NCBI RefSeq assembly: GCF_009617755.1
Contig: NZ_BGZH01000003.1
Span: forward strand, 493,443 to 557,442
Reading direction: 5' to 3'
DNA length: 64,000 nucleotides
Source of the DNA: Marinobacter salsuginis
GTDB lineage: Bacteria > Pseudomonadota > Gammaproteobacteria > Pseudomonadales > Oleiphilaceae
In this document: positions 48,829-57,593 of the stretch, piece by piece
How positions within the stretch are numbered: the first letter of the stretch is position 1
Layout: each line of letters starts with the position of its first letter
Made by a program: the position numbers and the translations under genes
Notes under the pieces: model-generated
Told to the model about the DNA's origin: nothing
Seen by the model: the letters and a program-made list of their open reading frames with translations, nothing else
The model's database searches: none

Positions 48829-51025
48829 CGGCTTTCAACGGCAGGCTTCGCTGGCGTTTACCATTCAGTGCGAACAGCGCATTACCCAGGGCCGGAATGA
48901 CTGGCGGCACGCCCGGCTCACCAACACCGGTCGGCGCCTCGGCGCTATCAACAATATCCACCACCACCTCGGGTCGCTCGTACTGTCTCATCAACGGATA
49001 ATCGTGGAAGTTGCTCTGCTGCACCTCACCGTTCTGCAGGGTAATTTCCCCGTAGAGCGCTGCCGTCAGACCGAACAGAATGCCACCCTCGATCTGGTCC
49101 TCCACGATTCGTGGATTCACGACCTGGCCGCAGTCCACCGAACAGGTGACCTTGTAGACCCGAACCGTGCCATTCTCGATTCCGGCTTCCACCACCTGCG
49201 CCACATAGGTGCCAAAACTACGGAATAATGCAAGGCCCCGGGCCCGGCCTTCTGGCAAAGTGGACTGCCAATTGGCAAGGCGGGCAACCCGATCAAGCAC
49301 TTCCAGGTGCCGTGGCTCATGGGAAATCAGCCGACGACGAAACTGGTATGGATCTTCTCCGGCCTCGTGGGCCAGTTCGTCCATAAAGGTCTCAACCGCA
49401 AAGCCGTTGTGGGAATAGCCCACGGACCGCCACCAGCTAATGGGAATGCCGGGGTCGGTGTGGGTATGGCGAATATCAATATTGGCCACCCGGTAGGGGT
49501 ACTCAATAGCCCCCTCGATCGCGGAGATATCTTTGGGAGTGGCAATGCCCTCGGCCATCAGACCGACGGAGCCAAGAGTGTCGTACATGAACTTCGGCGC
49601 CCAGGGATACTGGGCAGGCGCCGCGTTGCGAACATACCAGTCCAGGATCTGCGGTCCAACGATCTGGTGATGCCAGCCCGTCAGCTCGCCACCAGACAGA
49701 CTGGCTTTCATGCGGTGGAGCATCGCCGGACGATAGAGGTCATGGCGGGTGTCTTCTTCCCGGGACCAGATAACTTTAACCGGCCGCCGGATGCGATAGG
49801 CCACGGCCGCCGCTTCCTCTATGTAGTCCTGGGTCAGCCGACGGCCAAAGCCGCCGCCGAGAAAGGTGGTATTGATGGTGACATCGTCGGGCCCGAGATC
49901 GGTTACCCTGGCCGCCGCGATCCGTCCAAGGTCCGGCGCCTGGGTGGGCGCCCACACGTCCATCCGGTTTTCGCGATACCAGGCCGTGGCGTTCATGGGC
50001 TCTAAAGTAGCATGGGCGAGGTAGGGCTGGGCGTACTCGGCTTCCACTACTCGGTCACCCTCCTCCACAGCGCTGGCAAAACTGCCTTCACTGCGCTCGG
50101 ACTCCCCGGGGTCCTCATCAGCGGCAGAGCGATAGGAATCAAACACATCCTTCGTGGACAAAGACACGGCATCCGAGAAATCCCAGTCTATCCGGAGCGC
50201 GTCCTGGGCTTTCCGGGCCCGCCAGTACTTGTCGGCAACGACGGCAACGCCGCGCTCGATCTCGAAAACGTCGAGCACTCCCGCCATTGCCCGGACCTGA
50301 TCGCCGTTAAAGCCCAGTAGCCTGCCTCCGCGCCTGGGCGACCTGGTCACCACCCCATAAACCATGTCCGGAAGTTCCACATCAATCCCATACACCGCGG
50401 TTCCCGTCGACTTGGCCCGGGCATCCAGCTTGCCCCTTTCCCTGCCGATGTACTTCCATTCGCTTCGTGGTTTCAGGGCAATGTCACCCCGAACCACTTC
50501 TTTGGCAGCCAGCTCGACCAACCTGCCATAGGCCAAGGAATCGATACCGTTCGGGTGCACCACCCGCCCTTCACTGGCCCGGCAATCGCTAGCTTCAACG
50601 TTCCAGACCCGAGCCGCGGCCATAACCAGCATCTGCCGGGCTTCAGCCCCCGCCATTCGCAAGGGCTCCCAACTGGTTGCAACACTGGTGCTACCGCCGG
50701 TGAGCTGAAGTTTGTACAAAGGATTTCGATACTCGGGTGCCACCGGGGCGAAGCGGGGTTTAATCTGCTCTGGCTGGATTTCCAGCTCCTCGGCAATAAG
50801 CGTCGTCAACCCGGTGTAGGTCCCCTGACCCATTTCTACCCGGGCCAGGGTGAAGAAAACTTCGTCATCAGTGGTCAGTTCGAGCCAGGCATCGGGCCGC
50901 CACTCACCGGTATCCGGCTCGTAGCCGGTCTGGATTCCGGCACAGCCCGGCAACGTCAGTGAAACCACCAGACTGCCGGAGGCACCGGCACTGACCTTGA
51001 GGAAATTCCGTCGGTTCATCGCCAT
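48821..51025 (-). CDS. xanthine dehydrogenase-family molybdopterin-binding subunit (IorB-like)
   Basis: The 734-residue protein has a twin-arginine signal (MNRRNFLKVSAGASGSLVV), so it is probably exported folded with its cofactor. The molybdopterin regions include FFTLARVEMGQGTYTGL, QLTGGSTSVATSW and TFLGGGFGRRL. The catalytic Glu is in GVGEPGVPPVIPALGNAL at the C-terminus. The family includes isoquinoline 1-oxidoreductase and membrane aldehyde oxidases, but the substrate cannot be read from sequence. It is one base after the 2Fe-2S gene. A Cys follows LTLPG near residue 28, which might be a lipid site. Confidence 0.9.
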   Translation of the reverse strand: MAMNRRNFLKVSAGASGSLVVSLTLPGCAGIQTGYEPDTGEWRPDAWLELTTDDEVFFTLARVEMGQGTYTGLTTLIAEELEIQPEQIKPRFAPVAPEYRNPLYKLQLTGGSTSVATSWEPLRMAGAEARQMLVMAAARVWNVEASDCRASEGRVVHPNGIDSLAYGRLVELAAKEVVRGDIALKPRSEWKYIGRERGKLDARAKSTGTAVYGIDVELPDMVYGVVTRSPRRGGRLLGFNGDQVRAMAGVLDVFEIERGVAVVADKYWRARKAQDALRIDWDFSDAVSLSTKDVFDSYRSAADEDPGESERSEGSFASAVEEGDRVVEAEYAQPYLAHATLEPMNATAWYRENRMDVWAPTQAPDLGRIAAARVTDLGPDDVTINTTFLGGGFGRRLTQDYIEEAAAVAYRIRRPVKVIWSREEDTRHDLYRPAMLHRMKASLSGGELTGWHHQIVGPQILDWYVRNAAPAQYPWAPKFMYDTLGSVGLMAEGIATPKDISAIEGAIEYPYRVANIDIRHTHTDPGIPISWWRSVGYSHNGFAVETFMDELAHEAGEDPYQFRRRLISHEPRHLEVLDRVARLANWQSTLPEGRARGLALFRSFGTYVAQVVEAGIENGTVRVYKVTCSVDCGQVVNPRIVEDQIEGGILFGLTAALYGEITLQNGEVQQSNFHDYPLMRQYERPEVVVDIVDSAEAPTGVGEPGVPPVIPALGNALFALNGKRQRSLPLKADV

Positions 51026-51026
51026 G

Positions 51027-51515
51027 TTACGCGCCCCCTTTCTGAGAGCCGCCTGAAGACTCAGAGCCAGCGACGGATTCTACGGCTGCAATAATCCGCG
51101 AGTAGGTCCCGCATCGGCAAAGGTTACCCGTCATGGCGGCGACGATTTCGTCCCGTGAGGGGGTGGAGTTGTTCGCCAGCAAGTGAGCTGCACTCATAAT
51201 CTGGCCGGACTGGCAGTAACCGCACTGGGGAACACCGTGTTCTATCCAGGCCTCCTGAAGGGCATGAAGCCGATCGCCATCAGTCAGCCCTTCGATCGTG
51301 ACGACCTCGCCGCCGGCGGCCATTTCAACGGGCGTGGAACAGGAGCGTACAGGCTGCCCGTTCAGGTGCACCGTGCACGCGCCGCAAAGGCCGGCACCGC
51401 AACCGAATTTAGTGCCCTTGAGCCCCAGCTCATCACGCAATACCCACAAAAGCGGCGTATCGCCCTCAATGTTCAGCGACCGCTCGTCGCCGTTAACTGT
51501 CAGGCTCACGGCCAT
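51027..51515 (-). CDS. (2Fe-2S)-binding subunit of a molybdenum hydroxylase (IorA-like)
   Basis: The 162-residue protein has two [2Fe-2S] domains. The plant-ferredoxin type is [19 protein letters not shown] near residue 37. The helical domain has the Cys pairs [14 protein letters not shown] and [12 protein letters not shown]. It supplies the electron path for the molybdopterin subunit encoded directly downstream. There is no separate FAD subunit, as in IorAB-type enzymes. It lacks a signal and is probably exported with its partner. Confidence 0.93.
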   Translation of the reverse strand: MAVSLTVNGDERSLNIEGDTPLLWVLRDELGLKGTKFGCGAGLCGACTVHLNGQPVRSCSTPVEMAAGGEVVTIEGLTDGDRLHALQEAWIEHGVPQCGYCQSGQIMSAAHLLANNSTPSRDEIVAAMTGNLCRCGTYSRIIAAVESVAGSESSGGSQKGGA

Positions 51516-51594
51516 CCCAACTCTCTCCTTTGTATTTCCGGTCCTGTTGCCCGGTTTTATTGTTGTGCCCGAGGCTGCGGCAGATGCTCAGGGT

Positions 51595-51786
51595 CTATTT
51601 GACGATTTCCTCGCCATCCTTGTTAACCCAGATCTTGCGTTCACCAGATTCCATCTTGCCGTTGGAGTTCCAGACTTCGCGATCCGTGGTGGCTTCTTCA
51701 ACTTTACCGTTGTCGTTCCAGATCACTCGATCCTTGCAACCCGCCAGCGCCAGCATGGCCAATACAGCTACTGCAACTTTTTTCAC
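51595..51786 (-). CDS. small lipoprotein with three internal repeats
   Basis: A 63-residue protein with a signal peptide ending in the lipobox LALAGC, Cys at residue 17. The mature part is three related units: RVIWNDNGKVEE, REVWNSNGKMESGE and RKIWVNKDGEE, each with Trp, Asn and Gly-Lys/Gly-Glu at similar places. They are probably short beta hairpins. Lys at position +2 would suggest outer-membrane sorting. It lies between the Smr gene and the molybdenum hydroxylase genes on the same strand. I do not recognise a family. Confidence 0.7.
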   Translation of the reverse strand: MKKVAVAVLAMLALAGCKDRVIWNDNGKVEEATTDREVWNSNGKMESGERKIWVNKDGEEIVK

Positions 51787-51849
51787 GACGATAACCTCCG
51801 CTCAGCCGCCATGGCGGCTCTGATTTAAGGGTGTCTGGGATCGGAGCCG

Positions 51850-52431
51850 CTAACGGCTTCCGTGGATTTCACGATTATGCTGCTTGTCCCGGTCACTTTT
51901 TCGCACCATGACATAAACCGCACCGGTACCACCATGGTGTTTTTGGGCCGAATGAAACGCCAGGACATCGTCCAGCTCCGGTAGCCACTTGGCGAGGTAG
52001 CTCTTGAGTTGGGCAATTCCATCGGGATTGCGCTCGCCCTTGCCATGCAGAATGATGACCGAACGCAATCCGTAGCGGACACAATCGCCAATAAACCTGA
52101 AAACTTCACGCCGGGACTGCTCAACGGTCATCCGGTGCAGATCGAGGCGCGCCTCGATCGGATACTGCCCGAGCCTGAGCTTGCGGAACACGCCGTGCTG
52201 AACGCCCGGCCGCTGCCAGCTCAATACATCGTGAGCCGTGAGCGGTTCCACCATGTCGGATGTCAACGGGTTGGTATCCCGCAACGGTTTCTCCACGGCC
52301 GCCCTCTGACGTTCCAGATGGCCGGGCGTCAGTTCGCGGGGCGTTGTCACCTCCGCCCGGTTGGGCTTACGGATACGCCGGACGTCTTTCATTTCCTCTA
52401 GGAAGCTGAGGCGCTCTTCTTTGGTTGTCAT
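51850..52431 (-). CDS. Smr domain protein (SmrA-like putative nuclease)
   Basis: The 193-residue protein has an N-terminal charged region and a C-terminal Smr domain with LDLHRMTVEQSRREVFRFI, the IILHGKGERNPDG motif and GTGAVYVMVRK. Smr domains occur alone or in MutS2 and can nick branched or double-stranded DNA or RNA. The stand-alone form is common in gammaproteobacteria and its role here is unproven. It is divergent from the cNMP/CBS gene. Confidence 0.9.
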   Translation of the reverse strand: MTTKEERLSFLEEMKDVRRIRKPNRAEVTTPRELTPGHLERQRAAVEKPLRDTNPLTSDMVEPLTAHDVLSWQRPGVQHGVFRKLRLGQYPIEARLDLHRMTVEQSRREVFRFIGDCVRYGLRSVIILHGKGERNPDGIAQLKSYLAKWLPELDDVLAFHSAQKHHGGTGAVYVMVRKSDRDKQHNREIHGSR

Positions 52432-52601
52432 GGCATTACAGTTAATAACCAGTTTCAGATACTGACTTTACCACCCGGGTCAGTGGCCTTAAAGAAAACT
52501 GATCTATGTCAGGCTTCCTGCGACCAAAATCGTAAGGCGACGAACGCTTTGGCTACACTACACTTCAGACGGACAATAATAACCAGCGAGTGACGACGGA
52601 C

Positions 52602-54521
52602 ATGGCCTCAGCGAACCCGGAAAATGATCGCCCCCAGAACATCCGAGCAATAATGACGTTTCTGCGGGAACATGCGCCCTTTTCCAGCATGGATGATGCG
52701 CATCTGGCGCATTTCGCCGAGAATGCCTCCATTCAGTTTTACGCCGATGGCGACGTTGTCCTCTCTCCGGACCATGACGTCGTAAAACGATTCTACGTAG
52801 TCAAACAAGGGCGGATTCGTGGCGAGCGCCACAACGATAAGGAAGACCGCACCGAAACGACCTTCGAAATCAGCCAGGGTGAGTGTTTTCCTCTGGCCGC
52901 CATGATCGGCGAGCGGCCAACCAGAACCCTGCACCGGGCGTCGGGCGATACCTTCTGCCTCAGTATCGGGCAGGCGGCCTTCGTTACCCTGTTTTCGGAA
53001 AGTGAACCCTTTAGGGATTTCTGCCTGCGAGGCGTCAGCAGCCTGCTTGATCAGGTGAACCGGCGCATCCAGTCGAGCGCCATGGCTTCGATGGGGTCCA
53101 GTACCTCGCTCGACACCCCGCTGGAACGTTATGCATTGCGAAATCCCATTGTGTGCTCGCCGGACCTTCCGGTGCGCAAGGCCGTGGCGCGTATGCACGA
53201 GAACAATGTCGGCAGCATTATCATTACCGATGAAAACCGCATCCCGACCGGCATTTTCACACTACGGGACCTTCGGACCATGATCGCCGAGGGCACAGGC
53301 CCGCTGGACACACCCATCCAACAGGTCATGACCAAGGATCCCTGCTGCCTGCCCTCCCATGCGGATGCATTCGAAGCCGCCATGCTGATGGCGGAGCACC
53401 ATTTTGCCCATTTGTGCGTCATCGACGACGACCACAAGCTGATTGGCGTAGTTTCGGAACGGGACCTGTTCTCCCTGCAGCGGGTGGATCTGGTTAACCT
53501 TGCTCGCACCATCGGCACCGCCACCCACCTTCGTACCCTGGTGAGCCTGCGAGCGGACGTCTCCCGCCTGGTGGATGCCATGCTTGCCCACGGCGCTGAC
53601 TCCGGGCAAGTGGTCAAGATCATCACCACACTCAACGATGTAACTGTCCGCCGGGTCCTGGAACTTAACATCAAGAAACACGACCCCGGCATTCCCTTTA
53701 CCTGGCTGACATTCGGCAGCGAGGGTCGACAGGAGCAGACTCTGTTGACGGACCAGGACAATGGCATCCTGTTCCAGACGCCCGAAGGCATGACCGAAGA
53801 ACAGGTCCGGGAAAAGCTGCTGCCGTTTGCCCGGAGGGTTAACGACGAACTGGCCGAGTGCGGCTTCACCCTGTGCAAAGGCAACATCATGGCCAGCAAT
53901 CCGAAACTGTGTCTGAGCGACAGGGAATGGGACGACTGGTTTATCCGCTTTATTGACGCATCCACGCCCCAAAACCTGGTTTATTCCTCGATTTTCCTGG
54001 ATATGAGAGCCATCTATGGGCCGACAGAGCCTCTGGATGCCCTTCTGGATAAAGTTCTTGCACGGATCCGGAAAAACGCCCTGTTCCAGAAAATGCTTGC
54101 CGGCAACGCCTTCCAGCGCAAGCCACCGCTGACCATGTTCCGCAACTTCCGCTACCTGTCGGATGAAGGCAACAAGCATTCACTGGACCTTAAACGCCAG
54201 GGCCTGGCGCCATTTGTTGAAGCTGTTCGGGTCTTTGCCCTGGCGAATGGCGTTGAGACGGCAAACACCCTGGAACGAATGGATGAACTGGCCAAAAAAG
54301 GCATCTTCGACCCGAAAGATGCCAACGCCTGGAAAGAAGCCTATAGCCTGATCCAGGCGATCCGGATGCGGGCGCACCAGGAAATGCTGGCAAAGGACCA
54401 GGAGCTGACCAACTATATTGATCCCGACGATCTGAACCCGCTCGACCGCCGGATCCTGCGGGAATCCTTCAGGCAGGCTCAGCGGTTGCAGCAGAAGCTC
54501 GAAGTGACCTACCAACTCTGA
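52602..54521 (+). CDS. cNMP-binding/CBS-pair/DUF294 nucleotidyltransferase-like signalling protein
   Basis: The 639-residue cytoplasmic protein has, in order, a cyclic-nucleotide-binding-like domain (about 15-130; MDDAHLAHFAENASIQFYADG in pieces), a pair of CBS domains (about 155-280), a GlnD-like nucleotidyltransferase domain with LTFGSEGRQEQTLLTDQDNG near residue 375, and a helical DUF294 C-terminal domain. The G-S-E-G-R and D-x-D residues needed for catalysis are present. Substrate and target are unknown. ATG 52602 is chosen over GTG 52590 on a weak GACGGA. Neighbours are an exonuclease and acetate-type transport genes. Confidence 0.9.
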   Translation: MASANPENDRPQNIRAIMTFLREHAPFSSMDDAHLAHFAENASIQFYADGDVVLSPDHDVVKRFYVVKQGRIRGERHNDKEDRTETTFEISQGECFPLAAMIGERPTRTLHRASGDTFCLSIGQAAFVTLFSESEPFRDFCLRGVSSLLDQVNRRIQSSAMASMGSSTSLDTPLERYALRNPIVCSPDLPVRKAVARMHENNVGSIIITDENRIPTGIFTLRDLRTMIAEGTGPLDTPIQQVMTKDPCCLPSHADAFEAAMLMAEHHFAHLCVIDDDHKLIGVVSERDLFSLQRVDLVNLARTIGTATHLRTLVSLRADVSRLVDAMLAHGADSGQVVKIITTLNDVTVRRVLELNIKKHDPGIPFTWLTFGSEGRQEQTLLTDQDNGILFQTPEGMTEEQVREKLLPFARRVNDELAECGFTLCKGNIMASNPKLCLSDREWDDWFIRFIDASTPQNLVYSSIFLDMRAIYGPTEPLDALLDKVLARIRKNALFQKMLAGNAFQRKPPLTMFRNFRYLSDEGNKHSLDLKRQGLAPFVEAVRVFALANGVETANTLERMDELAKKGIFDPKDANAWKEAYSLIQAIRMRAHQEMLAKDQELTNYIDPDDLNPLDRRILRESFRQAQRLQQKLEVTYQL

Positions 54522-54537
54522 CCTTCAGGCGCGAGAC

Positions 54538-55245
54538 ATGCTGGAACAAATCAAACAATGGATTGAGCATCGGCGGGGCGGGAAGATCGGCAGCCACGAT
54601 CCTGGCAATCTGCCCCACGCGAAAACACCGGGAGAACAGCTCCTCACGGATTGCCGTCTGATTGTGCTCGATCTGGAAACCACGGGGCTGAATGCCGCCA
54701 AGGATGAAGTCATTGCTATCGGAGCGGTTGCTATCAGGGGCGGCATCATCCACCTCGGCGACCAGTTCGACCTGATTCTGAGGCGGCCAGAGCTCGACAT
54801 CAGGGAAACGGTGCTTATTCACGGAATCGGGCCGGAAGCACTGACCCAGGGGCACGAAATCGAGGACGCCCTGCTTTACCTTCTAGAGTGGATGAATGGC
54901 GACCCGATTCTGGCCTACCACTCGGCGTTCGACCAGAAATTCCTGGAGAAGACATTGAAGGCTCAGCTGGGATACACCCAGCCCCACACCTGGATGGATG
55001 TCGCGGACTTGATGCCTGCGTTTTTTCCCAACACGAAAACCGGGGGCAAGGGGCTCGACAATTGGGCGGATTATTTCGGCCTTGAAGTCAGCGAACGACA
55101 CCATGCTGCCTCGGACGCTCTTGCCACCGCCGAGCTCACCCTGATAGCCCTGAATAAGGCCCGCACCGAGGGCGTAAAAACCCTGAAGGGATTGCACGAC
55201 AAGCTTCATTACCATCGGCGTTTGCAAAACATGCATCGTTACTGA
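54538..55245 (+). CDS. DnaQ-like DEDDh 3'-5' exonuclease
   Basis: The 235-residue protein shows LIVLDLETTGLNAAKDEVIAI (DxE, near residue 42), AYHSAFDQKFLEK and HHAASDALATAELTLIAL, completing the DEDDh set. This is a DNA polymerase epsilon-type or RNase T-like exonuclease. It follows the cNMP/CBS gene by 16 bases, a pairing that recurs near acetate transporters in related bacteria. Why an exonuclease belongs there is not clear. Confidence 0.9.
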   Translation: MLEQIKQWIEHRRGGKIGSHDPGNLPHAKTPGEQLLTDCRLIVLDLETTGLNAAKDEVIAIGAVAIRGGIIHLGDQFDLILRRPELDIRETVLIHGIGPEALTQGHEIEDALLYLLEWMNGDPILAYHSAFDQKFLEKTLKAQLGYTQPHTWMDVADLMPAFFPNTKTGGKGLDNWADYFGLEVSERHHAASDALATAELTLIALNKARTEGVKTLKGLHDKLHYHRRLQNMHRY

Positions 55246-55259
55246 ATGGATGCTGGCCC

Positions 55260-55286
55260 AGACGTCTCGAAAATAGACGGACGTCA
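55260..55286. promoter_or_regulatory. Twin GACGTC palindrome, candidate operator
   Basis: AGACGTCT (55260-55267) and GGACGTCA (55279-55286) each contain the palindrome GACGTC, 19 bases apart, roughly two helical turns. They lie 15 bases after the exonuclease stop, in the 213-base gap before the DUF4212 gene. The spacing suits a paired dimer site. No regulator is assigned. Confidence 0.3.
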
Positions 55287-55379
55287 CGCCAAATTACTGA
55301 GAATTAGACCTTTTGCCAATATCTATAAATCGCTTGACCAGTAAAGTCAGTAGGGACAACTAGTCGGAGAAGTACTTAT

Positions 55380-55454
55380 ATGAATAATAAATTCTCTAAC
55401 CGAAGTGCCTCACCAAAAACCCACCCAACCTCCACAACAACAACACAGGAGTGA
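55380..55454 (+). CDS. candidate 24-residue leader ORF ahead of the DUF4212/symporter pair
   Basis: ATG 55380 is preceded by GGAGAAG at ten bases. The frame gives a Ser/Thr-rich peptide with a TSTTTT run and then QE. Its TGA stop at 55452 is embedded in the AGGAG site of the next gene, whose ATG is only four bases later. That layout suggests translational coupling or a leader role. A chance ORF in an untranslated leader cannot be excluded. Confidence 0.35.
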   Translation: MNNKFSNRSASPKTHPTSTTTTQE

Positions 55455-55458
55455 TCCT

Positions 55459-55722
55459 ATGTCAGGTCATAGCTACGACGCTGAAGCCTACTGGAAGGCG
55501 AATCTACGCCTGATATTCGGGAGCCTGATCGTCTGGGCCCTGGTATCTTACGGCTTTGCAATTCTGCTCCGTCCAATGCTCGCGGGCATTCCGATTGGTG
55601 GTACCGATCTGGGCTTCTGGTTCGCCCAGCAAGGTTCCATCCTCACGTTCATCGCTCTGATCTTCCACTACGCGTGGCGCATGAACAAGATCGATGAAAA
55701 ATTCGGCGTGCACGAGGAGTAA
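55459..55722 (+). CDS. DUF4212 small membrane subunit of a sodium/solute symporter
   Basis: The 87-residue protein has two membrane helices: LIFGSLIVWALVSYGFAILL and, after a short loop with LGFWFAQQGS, LTFIALIFHYAWRMNKID. DUF4212 proteins are encoded directly before symporters of the VC_2705 subfamily and are thought to be accessory subunits. ATG 55459 follows a clear AGGAG. The symporter begins six bases after the stop. Confidence 0.9.
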   Translation: MSGHSYDAEAYWKANLRLIFGSLIVWALVSYGFAILLRPMLAGIPIGGTDLGFWFAQQGSILTFIALIFHYAWRMNKIDEKFGVHEE

Positions 55723-55728
55723 GAACGA

Positions 55729-57495
55729 ATGAGTCAATTTGCCATTAACATCATGTTTGTAGGGGGCTCCTTCCTCCTCTACATCGCAATTGCTATCTGG
55801 GCCAAGGCCGGAAGCACGAGTGACTTCTACGTTGCCGGTGGCGGCGTTCACCCGATCACCAACGGCGCGGCAATTGGCGCCGACTGGATGTCCGCGGCAT
55901 CGTTTATCTCTATGGCAGGTCTGATCGCTGCCGGTGGCTACGCCAACTCCACCTTCCTCATGGGCTGGACTGGCGGTTACGTTCTGCTGGCGATGCTGCT
56001 GGCTCCGTACCTGCGGAAGTTCGGCAAGTTCACGGTGCCCGAGTTCATCGGTGACCGTTTCTACAGCAAGAATGCCCGCCTGGTGGCGGTTATCTGTCTG
56101 ATCGTAGCGTCTGTAACCTACGTAATCGGCCAGATGGCTGGTGCCGGTGTTGCCTTCTCCCGCTTCCTCGAAGTGGACTCCACCGTAGGTCTGATGATCG
56201 CGGCAGTGGTGGTATTCGTCTATGCGGTAATGGGCGGCATGAAGGGCATCACCTACACCCAGGTGGCCCAGTACTGCGTACTGATCATTGCCTACACCAT
56301 TCCTGCGGTGTTCATCTCCCTGCAACTGACTGGCAATCCGCTTCCCCCGCTGGGTCTGTTCTCGACTCACGTGGATTCCGGCATGCCGATCCTCGACAAG
56401 CTGAACCAGGTTATCACTGACCTCGGCTTCAATGAGTACACCGCCGATATCGACAACAAGCTGAACATGGTTCTGTTCACCCTGTCGCTGATGATCGGTA
56501 CTGCAGGTCTGCCCCACGTTATCATCCGCTTCTTCACCGTACCGAAGGTGGCTGACGCGCGCTGGTCTGCCGGCTGGGCCCTGGTATTCATCGCCCTGCT
56601 GTACCTGACTGCACCGGCTGTTGCTTCCATGGCTCGTCTGAACCTGATGACCACCATCTATCCGGACGGCACCGCTGCGGAGCCAATCCAGTACGACGAG
56701 CGTCCAAACTGGATCAAGGAATGGGAAATCACGGGTCTTATCCAGTTCACCGACAAGAACGAAGATGGTCGTATCCAGCTTTACAACGACAGCGAAGCCT
56801 TCGCGCCTACGGCTGAAGCCCGCGGCTGGAACGGCAACGAGCTCGTCGTTAACCGGGATATCCTGGTACTGGCCAACCCGGAAATCGCCAACCTGCCCGG
56901 CTGGGTCATCGGTCTGATCGCAGCAGGTGGTCTTGCAGCAGCACTGTCCACAGCGGCCGGTCTGTTGCTCGCGATTTCCTCGGCGGTCAGTCACGACCTG
57001 ATCAAGGGTTCCATCAACCCGGCGATCACGGAGAAAGGTGAGCTGCTGGCAGCCCGGATATCAATGGCGGTCGCGATCGTTGTTGCCACCTACCTTGGGG
57101 CCAACCCTCCAGGCTTTGCGGCACAGGTCGTTGCGCTTGCATTCGGTATCGCGGCAGCTTCCCTGTTCCCGGCGCTGATGATGGGCATCTTCTCCAAGCG
57201 CGTGAACAACAAAGGCGCCATCGCCGGCATGCTGACCGGTCTGGCCTTCACCCTGGTATACATCTTTGTTTACAAGGGCTGGTTGTTCATTCCGGGCACC
57301 AACAACCTGGCAGACACTCCGGATAACTGGGTGCTGGGCATCTCCCCGCTGTCTATCGGCGCGGTTGGTGCAATCGTCAACTTTGCGGTAGCCTTCGTTG
57401 TATCCAACGCAACTGAAGAACCGCCCGTTGAGATTCAGGAACTGGTTGAAAGCGTCCGTTACCCGCGTGGTGCCGGTCAGGCTCAAGACCACTAA
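55729..57495 (+). CDS. sodium:solute symporter (SLC5/SSS, VC_2705 subfamily, acetate-type)
   Basis: The 588-residue transporter has about 13 membrane segments. Sodium:solute hallmarks include DFYVAGGGVHPITNGAAIGADWMSAASFI (in pieces near residue 31) and GLAAALSTAAGLLLAISSAVSHDL near residue 402. A loop of about 80 residues with an acidic, calcium-like stretch DKNEDGRIQ sits between helices. Related ActP proteins import acetate and other short monocarboxylates, but the exact substrate here is inferred. It forms a pair with the DUF4212 gene and is followed by a terminator. Confidence 0.9.
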   Translation: MSQFAINIMFVGGSFLLYIAIAIWAKAGSTSDFYVAGGGVHPITNGAAIGADWMSAASFISMAGLIAAGGYANSTFLMGWTGGYVLLAMLLAPYLRKFGKFTVPEFIGDRFYSKNARLVAVICLIVASVTYVIGQMAGAGVAFSRFLEVDSTVGLMIAAVVVFVYAVMGGMKGITYTQVAQYCVLIIAYTIPAVFISLQLTGNPLPPLGLFSTHVDSGMPILDKLNQVITDLGFNEYTADIDNKLNMVLFTLSLMIGTAGLPHVIIRFFTVPKVADARWSAGWALVFIALLYLTAPAVASMARLNLMTTIYPDGTAAEPIQYDERPNWIKEWEITGLIQFTDKNEDGRIQLYNDSEAFAPTAEARGWNGNELVVNRDILVLANPEIANLPGWVIGLIAAGGLAAALSTAAGLLLAISSAVSHDLIKGSINPAITEKGELLAARISMAVAIVVATYLGANPPGFAAQVVALAFGIAAASLFPALMMGIFSKRVNNKGAIAGMLTGLAFTLVYIFVYKGWLFIPGTNNLADTPDNWVLGISPLSIGAVGAIVNFAVAFVVSNATEEPPVEIQELVESVRYPRGAGQAQDH

Positions 57496-57541
57496 GCAAC
57501 ATCTCAGCCTGCTTCGTTCAATGAACTGACAGGTTGATACT

Positions 57542-57579
57542 GAACGGGCTTCCTCAATGAGGGAGCCCGTTCTTTTTTT
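57542..57579 (+). terminator. Rho-independent terminator after the symporter
   Basis: The stem GAACGGGCTTCCTC / GAGGGAGCCCGTTC has one wobble and an AAT loop, and is followed by seven T. It separates the transporter pair from the small membrane protein gene whose ATG is at 57594. Confidence 0.9.
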
Positions 57580-57593
57580 GAGGAAGTCATTCT

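Noticed and set aside
55504..56994. Minus-strand open frame of 496 codons opposite the symporter
   Set aside because: Polar, low-complexity translation complementary to a membrane protein gene; an antisense artefact.
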